Below are positions 1 to 8,644 of a DNA stretch of 64,000 nucleotides, piece after piece. Source of the stretch: Bryobacterales bacterium. Its GTDB lineage: Bacteria; Acidobacteriota; Terriglobia; Bryobacterales; Bryobacteraceae. The stretch lies in the NCBI GenBank assembly GCA_020851555.1, contig JADZCM010000014.1, forward strand, positions 168,453-232,452. The letters are read 5' to 3'. The notes beneath the pieces are model-generated. The model saw only the letters and a list, made by a program, of their open reading frames with translations. It was not told the DNA's origin and did not search any database. Numbering within the stretch: position 1 is the first letter of the stretch; each line of letters starts with the position of its first letter. Both the position numbers and the translations under genes were made by a program.

Positions 1-519
1 AACGTATCGGCCTGCGTTCTCGGCTCCATCGTGGCCAGCGCGCTGGATTCGGGCGGAGTGGCCCGGGCGGTTCGTCTCGAGTTGCCCAAGGCCTTCGGCA
101 TCTCCGTGGTCGTCCCCGATTTCATTCTGCCGACCACCGAGGCGCGGGCGGTGCTGCCGGACGGGTACTCGCGCCAGGATGCCGTGTTCAACGTGCAGCG
201 GTCCGCGCTCCTCATCGCGGCGCTGGCCACCGGATCCGTACACGCTTTCCCCGCCGCGCTGGAGGACCGCATTCATCAGCCCTACCGGCTCAGGCTCGTT
301 CCCGGGTTGGAGGAGATTCTCCAACTGCGCGCCCCGGGGCTGCTCGGCTGCGCGTTGAGCGGCGCGGGACCGGCGGTTCTGGTCTTCTACCAGCGCGGCT
401 ACGAAGCGGTCTGCGACCTCGTATGCCAGATCTACAAGCTGCACGGGCACGACGCGGAGGTCCTCTGGACCGAGATCGCGGACCACGGGTACGAATGCGC
501 CGTCAAGGCATTGCCGTGA
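1..519 (+). CDS. thrB: Homoserine kinase (ThrB), C-terminal part
   Basis: The reading frame is open from base 1, so the gene starts upstream of the window and only the last 172 residues are seen. ThrB is a GHMP-family kinase that phosphorylates L-homoserine with ATP in threonine biosynthesis. The visible part begins in the DNV/NVSACVLGS region typical after the ATP-binding loop, and has the C-terminal GHMP motif as LSGAGPAVLVF, about 45 residues before the end. The frame ends at a TGA at 517-519. An IS fragment follows within 30 bases, so nothing downstream belongs to its operon. Assignment is from the C-terminal motif and overall similarity to ThrB; another GHMP kinase is less likely. Confidence 0.85.
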   Translation, partial: NVSACVLGSIVASALDSGGVARAVRLELPKAFGISVVVPDFILPTTEARAVLPDGYSRQDAVFNVQRSALLIAALATGSVHAFPAALEDRIHQPYRLRLVPGLEEILQLRAPGLLGCALSGAGPAVLVFYQRGYEAVCDLVCQIYKLHGHDAEVLWTEIADHGYECAVKALP

Positions 520-547
520 TCGAAGCCCGAAAGCCCGCCGGGACTTA

Positions 548-1061
548 GAGCAATCCTCAGAACAGTGCTCCCAGCCTGAGCCGGCGCACGCCGCCGGCCT
601 CTTGGTGTTCTATGACATCACCTCGACCTACTTCGAAGGGCAGGGCCCGGCAGAGCTGGGCCAGTTCGGCTACAGCCCGGACGGCAAGGCGCGTAACCGG
701 CAGATCGTAGTGGGCGTAGTGATGATGGACGGCTGGCCCATCGCGCATCACGTGTTCGCGGGGAATCGCCTGGACCAGACCACGGTGGCCGGGGCGGTTG
801 ACGACCTGCGGCGGCGGTTCGGGCTGGAGCGCGTGGTGTTTGTGGGAGACCGCGGGATGGTGACGCTGAAGAACGTGGAACACCTGCGGGAGGTGGGACA
901 GGGGTATCTGGCAGGGCGGCAGCAGCGCAGCCGGAAAGACATACCGGAGTACATCGAGCAGGCCGCGCGCCAGGGCCAGTGGCAAGAATGCCCGGTGGGG
1001 ATCAGCGCGCCGGAGCGGGCTGCGCCGCCGCGGACGCGGGTGTGCGAAGTGCCGGGTAGGG
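548..1061 (+). pseudogene. IS1634-family transposase fragment
   Basis: An open frame with no proper start encodes the middle of a DDE transposase: VFYDITSTYFEG (first catalytic Asp in DIT), then FGYSPDGKARNRQIVVG, VFAGNRLDQTT and VVFVGDRGM (second Asp). The upstream helix region and the third acidic residue are missing. The frame dissolves into unrelated sequence just before the end of the next gene, so both ends are truncated. Family knowledge: the D(I/L)TSTYFEG and GNRxDxxT motifs are typical of IS1634 (IS4 superfamily). It cannot be active. It separates thrB from the following minus-strand genes. Confidence 0.75.
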
Positions 1062-1065
1062 CAGG

Positions 1066-1410
1066 CTACTTCTGCCGCTTGCAGATCAGTGGATACTTGT
1101 TGCCGGTCGTACCGGTCAGCGTGAGCTTCATTTGGTCGCCGGCCACCGTCCCTTCGAAACCCAGCTTCCCGTAACCGGTATCCACCTGGAAAGAGATCTT
1201 ATCGCCATCCAGCTTGCCGTTCTGGATTTGCCCTTGCACCATGTCACTCGTGAAGTCGCCCTCCACTCCCGGGCCGGCCTTGATGGTGATTGTCATCGTC
1301 AAGGCGCCCATTTCCGTATCCAAGGTTCCTTTCCAGGCGCCGGCGACGTCGGCGGCGTTCATTGTCAGAACCGTCATGGCTGCGAGAGCCATAATCAAAA
1401 TCAGTCGCAT
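1066..1410 (-). CDS. Small secreted protein of unknown function
   Basis: This encodes 114 residues. The start is the ATG at 1410, preceded by a GAGGAGG ribosome site six bases upstream; an in-frame TTG further up overlaps that site and is rejected. The N-terminus (MRLILIMALAAMTVLTMNAADV) is a clear signal peptide, probably cleaved after the Ala before DV. The mature part is a small beta-rich domain with alternating Thr/Lys/Gly (GAWKGTLDT, FTSDMVQG, LGFEGTVAGDQMKLTLTG), like secreted lipocalin-type repeats in Acidobacteria. It is the last gene of the minus-strand run that starts with the TetR gene; the gap to the glycosidase is 30 bases on the other side. The function is not known. Confidence 0.7.
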   Translation of the reverse strand: MRLILIMALAAMTVLTMNAADVAGAWKGTLDTEMGALTMTITIKAGPGVEGDFTSDMVQGQIQNGKLDGDKISFQVDTGYGKLGFEGTVAGDQMKLTLTGTTGNKYPLICKRQK

Positions 1411-1440
1411 CGCATTCCTCCTCAACCGTTCGCTACCACT

Positions 1441-4017
1441 TCAAATCTCGCGGCGCGGAGCCGCCGCCTTCGCCTGGATCGTCACGTCTGTTGAACCGAG
1501 GCCGGGCGCCGAGGCTGTCAGCCGAATCGGGCCGCTCTGTTTCGAGGTTCGCACCACCACCAGCGCCCGTCCCTGGAAAAGCTTGCGCCGGTCCCCCTGG
1601 TACGGCGCCGCGTCCTGTCCATCTCCGTTCCCCACCGCCGCGATCACACCCGGTCCGCTGATCGCGAACCGGACCTCATGATCCGCGGTCGGCTGGAATC
1701 GACCCTGCGCATCCACAGCTTCGACAGTTACGAAAGAGAGATCCTGATTGTCGGCTTGTACCGTCGATCGATCCGCAGTCAGGCGCAGGCGCGCGGGCGC
1801 GCCAACCGTCGTGAGAACGCTCTCGGCTACAGCACGGCCGCCCCTCACGCCCACCGCTCTCAATGTGCCCGGCGTGTAGGGGACGGTGAAGAGGGTCTTG
1901 AACTCCTCCGCTCGTCCGGCCGGCTTCTCCCCGATCAGCTTGTCGTTCAGGTAGAGGCGGACCTTCTCCACACCGGAGTACACCTCCACCTGCATCTCTT
2001 TGCCTTCTTGCCCGGGCCAGGTCCAACTCGGCAGCGTCGGGATCACCGCCCATAGCGCCGCGATGACCTTCTTCCCCTCCGGTTCGGGCAACCGGACCGT
2101 GGCGTACACACGGTCCCCGCCGTTCCACAGAATGTCGCGATAGTGCGATTGCGGTTTCCGGTAACCCGTCAGATCGAGGTCGCCGCAATTGGAGGCGTGC
2201 CACGGGAAACCGGGGGCCACGGCAGACATCGCGTCGGGCGCATTCGAGCCGCCGGGGACTTGAGCCACGGCCGTCCTCATCTCCGCGCCGTTCGCCATCG
2301 CCAGGAACAGTTTGTCGACGAAGCTCGAATCCTGCATGAAAGCCGACATCTTCGAGGCTTGTGTCGCCTGCTCGGGTGTGCCGAACGACCACGCGCCGAT
2401 GCCGGATTCACCCAGGTAGTCCATCGCCGTCCAGACGAACTCGCCGAGGATGTACGGATTGTCCTTGGCGAGCCGCCATTCGTCGAACGCGCGGCTGGGC
2501 AGCGACTCCGTCGTCATCATGATCCGAGCCGGCACGCGCCGGTGATCCTCGGCGTGATGGCTGGCCAGGTTGTAGTTGTAGCCGCCGACGTCCAAAACGG
2601 AAAAGACTGCATCCGGGAACCGGCCCGATGTGCTGGTGGGAAAGGCCTGCGTCACCGGCCGTGTGCTGTCGAGCGAGCGGACCAGCGCCGCAAGCTGCTT
2701 CGCCATGGCTGGGCCTCTTTCGACCAGCACCTCCGGAATCTCGTTGCCGATGCTCCAGAAGATGACGGATGGATGGTTGCGGTCCCTCAGCACCATGGCC
2801 GAGAGGTCCCGCTGCCACCACTCCTCGAAGTCGCGCCCGTAATCGTACTTAGCCTTGCTGGCTTTCCATGCGTCGAAGGCCTCGTCCAACACCAGCAGCC
2901 CGAGCCGGTCGCAGGCGTCCAGAAACGCGGGCGACGGCGGATTGTGCGCGGTTCGCACGGCGTTGTACCCGGCCGCCTTCAGCAATTGCACGCGGCGCTC
3001 CTCGGCGCGGTCGAACGCCATCGCCCCGAGCGGTCCATTGTCGTGGTGAACGCTCCCGCCGGCCAGTTTGATCGACTTGCCGTTCAGCAACAGTCCCTTC
3101 TCCGCTGACCAAACCAGCGCTCGAATGCCGAACGGCGTGACCGTCTCGTCTACCGCCTTGCCGTCCCTCGACACGCGCGTCACGGCCCGGTACAGCGCCG
3201 GCGAATCCGGCGACCACAAGGCCGGTTTGGCCACCGCGATCTCCTGGCCCGCTTCGGCTACTCCCCCCCGAGCGATCTTCACCGTTGTTCGGGCATTTCC
3301 GGCCCTCTTGCCCGCGCGATCCACAAGCGTGGTCTCAACCGTTGCCGTAACCTCTCCGGCCGTTTCGTTGGCCACGCGGATCCGGACCTGAACCTTGGCG
3401 GCGGCGCTCGAAGCTTCCGGCGTGGTGACGAACACGCCCCAGTGCGCCACGTGCACGGCATCGGTGACCACCACACGCACGCGCCGGTAGATGCCCGACC
3501 CACTGTACCAGCGGCTGTTCGGCTGTGCGGAATTGTCCACGCGCACCGCCAGCACATTCGGCTGTGAGAAGTCCAGATGGCGCGTGAGATCGAAACGGAA
3601 GCTGGTATACCCGAAGGGCTGCGTGCCCAGTCTTTGGCCGTTGAGGTAGACGGTCGCGTCCCGGTAGACCCCGTCGAACTCCACGCTGATCCGCCTGCCG
3701 TTCCACTCCGCAGGCGCGCGGAAGGTCTTGCGGTACCAGCCGATCCCGGCCGGGTAGAAGCCGCCGCCGGAGCCGGTGGGATTGTTCCTGTCCGGACGGC
3801 CCTCGATGCTCCAGTCGTGGGGGAGGTTCACGCTGCGCCAGCCGGCGTCCTGGAATGAGCGCGCCTCGGCGCCGCTCGGGTCTCCGAGCATGAACTTCCA
3901 GTTCGAATCCGCGGCCAGTTCAAGTCTGGTCGCCGGGGCCTGCGCGGCGTGGGCGAGAGTCGCCAGCCACGCCAGTGGGATCAGGAACACAATGCTGCGG
4001 CAGAATGTCGGCTTCAC
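1441..4017 (-). CDS. Secreted glycoside hydrolase family 2 (beta-galactosidase-like)
   Basis: This 858-residue retaining glycosidase starts at a GTG overlapping the stop of the upstream TetR gene. Residues 1-25 are a signal peptide ending LAHA-A, so it acts in the periplasm or outside. Domains in order: jelly-roll sugar-binding domain (about 30-195, with SGSGIYRRV), immunoglobulin-like domain (200-300), TIM barrel (305-600), then a DUF4982-like domain (665-735) and a C-terminal Ig/invasin-like domain (740-850). The acid/base Glu is E426 in SIGNEIPE and the likely nucleophile is E504 in MTTES. RTAHNPPSP is the usual GH2 barrel motif. Substrate is not defined by sequence; beta-galactosides, xylosides or glucuronides are all possible. 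Co-expression with TetR suggests substrate-linked control. Confidence 0.9.
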   Translation of the reverse strand: MKPTFCRSIVFLIPLAWLATLAHAAQAPATRLELAADSNWKFMLGDPSGAEARSFQDAGWRSVNLPHDWSIEGRPDRNNPTGSGGGFYPAGIGWYRKTFRAPAEWNGRRISVEFDGVYRDATVYLNGQRLGTQPFGYTSFRFDLTRHLDFSQPNVLAVRVDNSAQPNSRWYSGSGIYRRVRVVVTDAVHVAHWGVFVTTPEASSAAAKVQVRIRVANETAGEVTATVETTLVDRAGKRAGNARTTVKIARGGVAEAGQEIAVAKPALWSPDSPALYRAVTRVSRDGKAVDETVTPFGIRALVWSAEKGLLLNGKSIKLAGGSVHHDNGPLGAMAFDRAEERRVQLLKAAGYNAVRTAHNPPSPAFLDACDRLGLLVLDEAFDAWKASKAKYDYGRDFEEWWQRDLSAMVLRDRNHPSVIFWSIGNEIPEVLVERGPAMAKQLAALVRSLDSTRPVTQAFPTSTSGRFPDAVFSVLDVGGYNYNLASHHAEDHRRVPARIMMTTESLPSRAFDEWRLAKDNPYILGEFVWTAMDYLGESGIGAWSFGTPEQATQASKMSAFMQDSSFVDKLFLAMANGAEMRTAVAQVPGGSNAPDAMSAVAPGFPWHASNCGDLDLTGYRKPQSHYRDILWNGGDRVYATVRLPEPEGKKVIAALWAVIPTLPSWTWPGQEGKEMQVEVYSGVEKVRLYLNDKLIGEKPAGRAEEFKTLFTVPYTPGTLRAVGVRGGRAVAESVLTTVGAPARLRLTADRSTVQADNQDLSFVTVEAVDAQGRFQPTADHEVRFAISGPGVIAAVGNGDGQDAAPYQGDRRKLFQGRALVVVRTSKQSGPIRLTASAPGLGSTDVTIQAKAAAPRREI

Positions 4018-4736
4018 GACGGCCTCCTTCTTTTCTTACCGGATAGCGTCCGCCGGCGGCGTTCAATCGCAGGCGGCGGGGCGTTCGCACGTAAACCCAG
4101 CAGGATGATGCGCACCGTCTCCCGGAAAAGACGGTCGATGGGCTGTCCATACTCCAGTTCGACGCGGTTACCCAGTGAGGCGAGCCGGCGCTGCGCTCCC
4201 ACAATCGCATTGAACACGGCGTGCAATGTGAGGTCCGGGTCCAGATCGGGCCGCAGCGAGCCGTCGGCAATGCCTTCGCGGGTCAGAACGGCGAAGTACT
4301 GGAACCCCAGAGGGTTGATTTGCGCCTCCAGCGTAAGGAGGCGTTCGGCGGGCCAGTGTCGGGCATACATCGCGTCGAACTGCGCCGTAAATCGCACTTT
4401 GGCCGGACTATTCACCAGCGTGTCGGCTATGACCTCCAGCAGAGCAGTGATCTTGTCCAGCGCTGTTCTCGCCCGCTCTGTTGCCGCCTTCGCCTTGGTG
4501 GCCATCTCTTCCAACACTTCGCCGAGGATCGCCCACACGATGTCGTCTTTATTGGAGAAATACTGATATATGGTGGACGCCCGCAACCCGGCGGCAGAGG
4601 TGATCTCGGCCATGGTGACTCGGTCGATTCCTCTCTCGTCGAAGAGTCTCCCAGCCGCGCTGAGGATACGGCGACGCTGGCGCTCACGATGAGCACGGTA
4701 GGTGTTTGCGGCTGGCGCTGCGTCCGTCATTGGCAT
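4014..4736 (-). CDS. TetR/AcrR-family transcriptional regulator
   Basis: This 240-residue repressor-type regulator starts at the ATG at 4736; the frame extends further up but without a plausible start context. The N-terminal helix-turn-helix is clear: RRILSAAGRLFDERGID, VTMAEITSAAGL and STIYQYFSNKDDIVWAIL. The remaining 180 residues are helical ligand-binding sequence with no identifiable pocket. A basic tail (GKKRRRPS) ends the protein. The stop overlaps the GTG of the downstream glycosidase by four bases, implying translational coupling. The region in front of it (4737-4850) is AT-richer than its surroundings and is the likely promoter and self-binding site. Confidence 0.88.
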   Translation of the reverse strand: MPMTDAAPAANTYRAHRERQRRRILSAAGRLFDERGIDRVTMAEITSAAGLRASTIYQYFSNKDDIVWAILGEVLEEMATKAKAATERARTALDKITALLEVIADTLVNSPAKVRFTAQFDAMYARHWPAERLLTLEAQINPLGFQYFAVLTREGIADGSLRPDLDPDLTLHAVFNAIVGAQRRLASLGNRVELEYGQPIDRLFRETVRIILLGLRANAPPPAIERRRRTLSGKKRRRPS

Positions 4737-5294
4737 CGGTGGTGCCGCCTTGCAGGAATACGTAATGATATTCCAAATTCGTACTTCTATTACGAAATAG
4801 GTTACAGCTTCTCTCAACACAAGTCAATACCAGCCGTGATTTCTCCTGCGATTCAGACAGTGGGGGAGGTTCTGAACGGCGGATGGGAGCCGGGAGGCCC
4901 CTCAAGCTGAAAAACGGCCCATGGGGTTCGCGCGGGTGGTGGCTGGGGAGCCGAGGGCGCGCCCGGCGCGCTGCGTGGGGGAGCGATGCGCCTTGCGGCA
5001 AGCCGCCGCGAGCGGGGATCTTCCGCACCAGCCCAGTGGCCTGCAACGGCTTGGGGGCAAGAGTGGAGGGCGTGCGGCCGGGACTGCGGCCAGGGCGGCC
5101 GTGCGTTTTCCAGCAAGGAGTATTGCTCTCGGCCGATGCGCCGCAGCGTGTCCCGCAGCTTACCGCGGAACGGCTCGGCCCTTCGCCCATCTACATGGCG
5201 GTAGTCGGCTTCGTGGACCGGGTGGAGCTGGCCTGAGCGTCTGTTTGGTCGAACCTTCAAGGCAAGTCGCCTATTCCCCGGGGGACTATACTCG
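4737..5294. other. Non-coding or decayed stretch upstream of the TetR gene
   Basis: No convincing gene is seen. The first 110 bases are AT-rich for this genome (ATTACGAAATAGGTTACAG around 4791-4808) and probably hold the TetR-operon promoter. From 4853 to 5260 the minus strand is open and reads ADYRHVDGRRAEPFRGKL, then LRDTLRRIGREQYSLLENARPPW, before turning into Pro/Arg-rich nonsense. That short stretch could be the tail of a decayed mobile-element gene, but I do not recognise the family. Its position next to an IS21-like terminus supports the idea of debris. Confidence 0.35.
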
Positions 5295-5349
5295 TGTCAA
5301 GGGCGGAGTAAAAGGGAACCGTCAAGGCGGAACAAAAGGGGACCGTTTG
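5295..5349. repeat. IS21-like terminal tandem repeat
   Basis: Two adjacent 24-base units (5302-5325 and 5326-5349) match at about 18 positions. Each has the core GGCGGA, two bases, AAAAGGG, one base, ACCGT. The outer edge at 5295 reads TGTCAAGG. Multiple imperfect 20-25 base repeats at the ends, beginning TGT, are characteristic of IS21-family elements, so this looks like the left terminus of one. No istA or istB is found in the following kilobase, and no convincing right end was found, so the element is a relic. Confidence 0.55.
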
Positions 5350-5456
5350 CGGCGCTCCGGGCACCCCGAGGGATGGAAGGCATCGAAGAGTAGTCGGAAT
5401 TTGAGCGCATGCCTCTGCGCCTCGCCCTCACCGTTGTGGTTTCGTTTCTCATGGCG

Positions 5457-5606
5457 TTAACCAGCAGTCACATGAGGGCTCTCCGTCTCCGGGAAGTCAG
5501 CTTGCGGGTACGCCGGGCGGGGAAAAAGCAGGCGCACAAGCGCAACGCCGAAGATGGCGGCGGTTTCGCGGATGACCTGGTCGAGCGCGGCATTATGATC
5601 GTGCAT
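5457..5606 (-). CDS. Putative 49-residue small protein
   Basis: ATG at 5606 is preceded by AAGGAG with a seven-base gap, an excellent Shine-Dalgarno, and the frame ends in TAA at 5457. The product starts MHDHNAALDQVIRETAAIFG, continues VALVRLLFPRPAYPQADFPE and ends with a polar tail. It has an amphipathic first helix and a short hydrophobic patch (AAIFGVALVRLLF). No family is recognised. It lies beside the IS21-like terminus and could be a small passenger ORF of that element or an independent small protein. Evidence for coding is the ribosome site, normal amino-acid composition and a clean stop; there is no homology evidence. Confidence 0.4.
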   Translation of the reverse strand: MHDHNAALDQVIRETAAIFGVALVRLLFPRPAYPQADFPETESPHVTAG

Positions 5607-5815
5607 GAGCGGTCTCCTTGCCCGCGCAGCCCGAAGGCAAGCTGCGCGGTTCGAAAGTGACCACCCACAACGATCTCCGCTTGGCGGTCAAGCCGGCGTC
5701 AGGTGGGCTGTCGGCGCGGCTCGTTTCCGCGTCTGTTAATTATTTACGCAAGAATTGTGGAAGATGTCTGAGATGGCGTGCAAATAGACAGCGGAAAGCG
5801 GAAGAAAGAATCGCC

Positions 5816-6706
5816 TCACAGACAGGCGGTGTCGAACAACGTTTGGCCCGTGGACGAGGTGTCCGGATCTTTTGGTGACGGGGCGAGTGCAAGCCAGTAT
5901 ACAGTGTCCTTCGATTCCTTCATATCAGCGGGGCCAGAGCGACGCCATGCCAAGGTTATGTTCTGGGGTGGACACTTACCGATTACAAATCCACGTAGTG
6001 ACGCCTGACCCATATCTTGGGTCTTAAGAATTGCCTGCAAGTCTGGATCGGCGAGGTGCGTTCCTCGGACAGGCGTACTAATCAGGCTACCAGTCGAGAA
6101 CTGCACTTTAAGGATGGGGTAGGCGTCACGCCGCCGCACGAAATAGATCAGCTTCAGAAAAGCCGTTGCGGGCCGCACACGCACAATCACTCGTGCCAGT
6201 ACCTCCTGCGAAACTCGAAGCTCCCGCGTTGCCATTCGCCACAGCCCAATTGGCGGAACAGGCTTCGTTTCCGGGATCGCGGCAAGCCATGTCTTGATTA
6301 GCCGCTCCGGAACAAGCAAACAGCCGGCGAAGGAGTTCACCCACTCCTCTTGTCGCCAATAATCCCGTGATGTCTCTGCAGGGGGCACTCCCAACTGTTC
6401 CGAGACAATCCAGTGTCCAATTTCATGCGCAACAGAGAATCGTTCTCGTGGCGTCAATCTCCACTCGTCCGCAGCCGTCAGTAGCTTTTCACCGGGCGTC
6501 GCGCCGGTTCGGTACAGTAGAATTCGCGGTGGTCGCTGCTCTAGTTGAATGCGCGTACCACCTAACCGTAGGGAATCGTGGAAGGCCAGGACGACCTCTA
6601 ATCCGAGGTCGGCTGCAATACGAAGGACGGCAACCCTCCGCTCCCACGGTTTCCGCAAGCGGTCCGCGGCATCCGAAAGGCTACGTTCGACTTCGCCTCG
6701 TTCCAT
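5816..6706 (-). CDS. ImmA/IrrE-family metallo-endopeptidase
   Basis: This is 296 residues from the ATG at 6706. A zinc-peptidase motif HEIGH lies at residues 94-98 in RFSVAHEIGHWIVSEQLG. A downstream EEWVNSFAGCLLVPERLI matches the ExxANxFAxxLLMP segment that supplies the third zinc ligand in ImmA/IrrE. Family members cleave repressors or regulators (ImmA with ImmR in ICEBs1, IrrE with DdrO in Deinococcus). Here no Xre-type helix-turn-helix partner is present. Instead the gene overlaps the end of the upstream HD-domain gene by 26 bases, so the two are very likely co-translated. The roughly 150-residue C-terminal part is unfamiliar and may recognise the target. Base composition is visibly less GC-rich than flanking genes. 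Confidence 0.8.
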   Translation of the reverse strand: MERGEVERSLSDAADRLRKPWERRVAVLRIAADLGLEVVLAFHDSLRLGGTRIQLEQRPPRILLYRTGATPGEKLLTAADEWRLTPRERFSVAHEIGHWIVSEQLGVPPAETSRDYWRQEEWVNSFAGCLLVPERLIKTWLAAIPETKPVPPIGLWRMATRELRVSQEVLARVIVRVRPATAFLKLIYFVRRRDAYPILKVQFSTGSLISTPVRGTHLADPDLQAILKTQDMGQASLRGFVIGKCPPQNITLAWRRSGPADMKESKDTVYWLALAPSPKDPDTSSTGQTLFDTACL

Positions 6707-8633
6707 CGGGGCTCGCTGGGGCCGAAAAACGCATGCCACTGGGGAACACGAAATCGCTGAGACTATCAAGCTTGGGATCTGGCGACCCGCCTCTCGCAGC
6801 CTGCCGGCCAGCTCTGACGATCGCTATGGATGAATCGATCTGGGTCCGCACAACATCGAGGCCATAGCCATGGTTAATCTGAAAGAAGAAGGCACGCAAC
6901 ACAGCCTTCAGGTGACCTTGGATATCCTGTGACATCGCGCCCCAGCACGTCCGCTCCACATAGATCTGGACACTCCATAACTCGTAGAAGCGGGCAACCT
7001 GGGCGGTCAACGCGCCGCGCGTCAGGCTCGCTCCGCCATGCGCCGTTTCGTAATCGTCGAATGGGCGGACCTCCCCCTCGACGTACAGATTGACCTTGGC
7101 CACCTTGGCATTCATCGTCGCGTCATACGGGCAGTACATGATCAGCGATCCGGCAGGAAGCTCGCACAGTATCTCGACATTCTGCAGAAACTCGAGCCGC
7201 TTGCGCGGTTGACGATAGAGCCTGATCAACTTCTGTACGTGAGGATTGTTCGGCGAATGCTCGCCCGGCAAATCACTGATCCGCAGCTTGTACGCCAACG
7301 CGTAAACCTCACGATCTCGAAGGCGATCGATGAGCCTGTTCACGAGGTTCGACTGCGTTTGGAGACGTCCGCTGACCGATTCCACCTCGTCGTCGTCTTC
7401 TTGCGTTCCAGCGAGAAGCGGACCGGGATCTCTTGACGTAGCCACTGCCGCCGCCTGCACTTTCTGGCGTTCCTGTTTGAGCAGGGCATCAAGCTTCATT
7501 TTGCCGTCGCTCGAACCGCCGGCCGCCAGCTCGCGGAGTATCACTGGTACGCTGTCATCAGAACCCTCGAGCAAGAGCCTTTCGGCGGTCTCGTCGAAAT
7601 ACGACTTCTCGAACCCAGCAGCTCGGTAGAGATCCGCAATCTCCAGCAGGCATCGATCCAGAAGACCGGTCAACGCAAGTTTCGTACGGTGGAAAAGTAC
7701 CGTCGCCGCCAGCTTGTAACGTGCGTTCAGGAGTTCTAATATGTCGGTTAGCGCGTCATGGCGAATCTTGTCGGACGGCCCAACGTTAATCACAAATCGA
7801 GAAGCGTTGATCGCGTTATCACCGGCGGGCTGGCGCACCTCCATGTACTGGTACAACCGCTTATCTTGGTACAGGGGCTTACCCAGATGATGCCAGTCTC
7901 GATAAAGGTAATCGAGGAAGTCGGCGCAAATCGTGTTGCCAACGATGTCCCGACATACCTGCAGCATCATGGACTGTCCGAGTTCCTCGTCTACAGTAGA
8001 CCATTCTCGCCCTCCCTCGGCACCGGTCTTGGGAGGTTTGCAGACGATATGACTGAGAATTGTGAATGCGTCGTGCGTGCTGCTGAGCTTGTGGGCGAAG
8101 CTGCCGTAAAGGGCATTGATCAAGTCGTGCAAGTCCCATCCGCCCTGCGGCTTCGCCGTTCGCGGGAGGACGGACGCGTCGACATCGTGTTCGGGGTACC
8201 TGATTGAAGCGACGCGGTTAAGCCGCGCAGGGCCGTCGTGGGAAGATAGATGACTCAGTTCGTCCTCGAGCGTGTGACCTAGAGGGATATGGCCGATATC
8301 ATGAAGAAGCCCCCCAAGCCGGATGAAGCGGGCCGTGGGTTCATCGATGGTCACGAGTTTCCATTCCGCGGAGCCGTTCTCGCGCGAATTTGCGAACGCG
8401 GCGTTCGTGTGGTCGACGATGACTTTGGCCACGTGGACAGCGCCAATCGAGTGCTCCAGGCGGGTATGGGTGCCCCCGGGAAACACCATATGGGCCATTC
8501 CGAGCTGTCGCACGCGACGCAGCCGCTGAAAAGTCGGGTGATCCACCACAGCCAGTTCCTCCGGGTACAGGCGGACGTGGCCGTGGATGGGCAAAAAGAG
8601 CTCCTGGCGAGGCACGCTGTCATGCATCGGCAT
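6681..8633 (-). CDS. HD-domain phosphohydrolase (dNTPase/SAMHD1-like)
   Basis: This 650-residue protein has an N-terminal HD fold: DHPTFQRLRRVRQLGMAHMV, then GGTHTRLEHSIGAVHVA with metal ligand H61, then RLGGLLHDIGHIPLGH with the H111-D112 pair. This order matches the dGTPase/SAMHD1/YdhJ branch of HD hydrolases, which act on nucleotides. The C-terminal 350 residues are helical and not recognised. The gene leads a two-gene unit with the ImmA/IrrE peptidase. The start ATG at 8633 sits only 12 bases from a perfect TATAAT, so the mRNA is nearly leaderless; ATG 8627 is an alternative. Function is inferred only: nucleotide hydrolysis, possibly in phage defence given the family, the neighbour peptidase and the tRNA-proximal location. 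Confidence 0.75.
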   Translation of the reverse strand: MPMHDSVPRQELFLPIHGHVRLYPEELAVVDHPTFQRLRRVRQLGMAHMVFPGGTHTRLEHSIGAVHVAKVIVDHTNAAFANSRENGSAEWKLVTIDEPTARFIRLGGLLHDIGHIPLGHTLEDELSHLSSHDGPARLNRVASIRYPEHDVDASVLPRTAKPQGGWDLHDLINALYGSFAHKLSSTHDAFTILSHIVCKPPKTGAEGGREWSTVDEELGQSMMLQVCRDIVGNTICADFLDYLYRDWHHLGKPLYQDKRLYQYMEVRQPAGDNAINASRFVINVGPSDKIRHDALTDILELLNARYKLAATVLFHRTKLALTGLLDRCLLEIADLYRAAGFEKSYFDETAERLLLEGSDDSVPVILRELAAGGSSDGKMKLDALLKQERQKVQAAAVATSRDPGPLLAGTQEDDDEVESVSGRLQTQSNLVNRLIDRLRDREVYALAYKLRISDLPGEHSPNNPHVQKLIRLYRQPRKRLEFLQNVEILCELPAGSLIMYCPYDATMNAKVAKVNLYVEGEVRPFDDYETAHGGASLTRGALTAQVARFYELWSVQIYVERTCWGAMSQDIQGHLKAVLRAFFFQINHGYGLDVVRTQIDSSIAIVRAGRQAARGGSPDPKLDSLSDFVFPSGMRFSAPASPDGTRRSRT

Positions 8634-8644
8634 GAGTACACTAG

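Noticed and set aside
1408..1425. TTG start for the small secreted protein at 1425
   Set aside because: It overlaps the GAGGAGG ribosome site of the ATG at 1410.
4853..5260. Minus-strand frame with LRDTLRRIGREQYSLLENARPPW as a gene
   Set aside because: Only a short part looks protein-like, no start signal and no family; kept as possible debris in the feature list, not as a gene.
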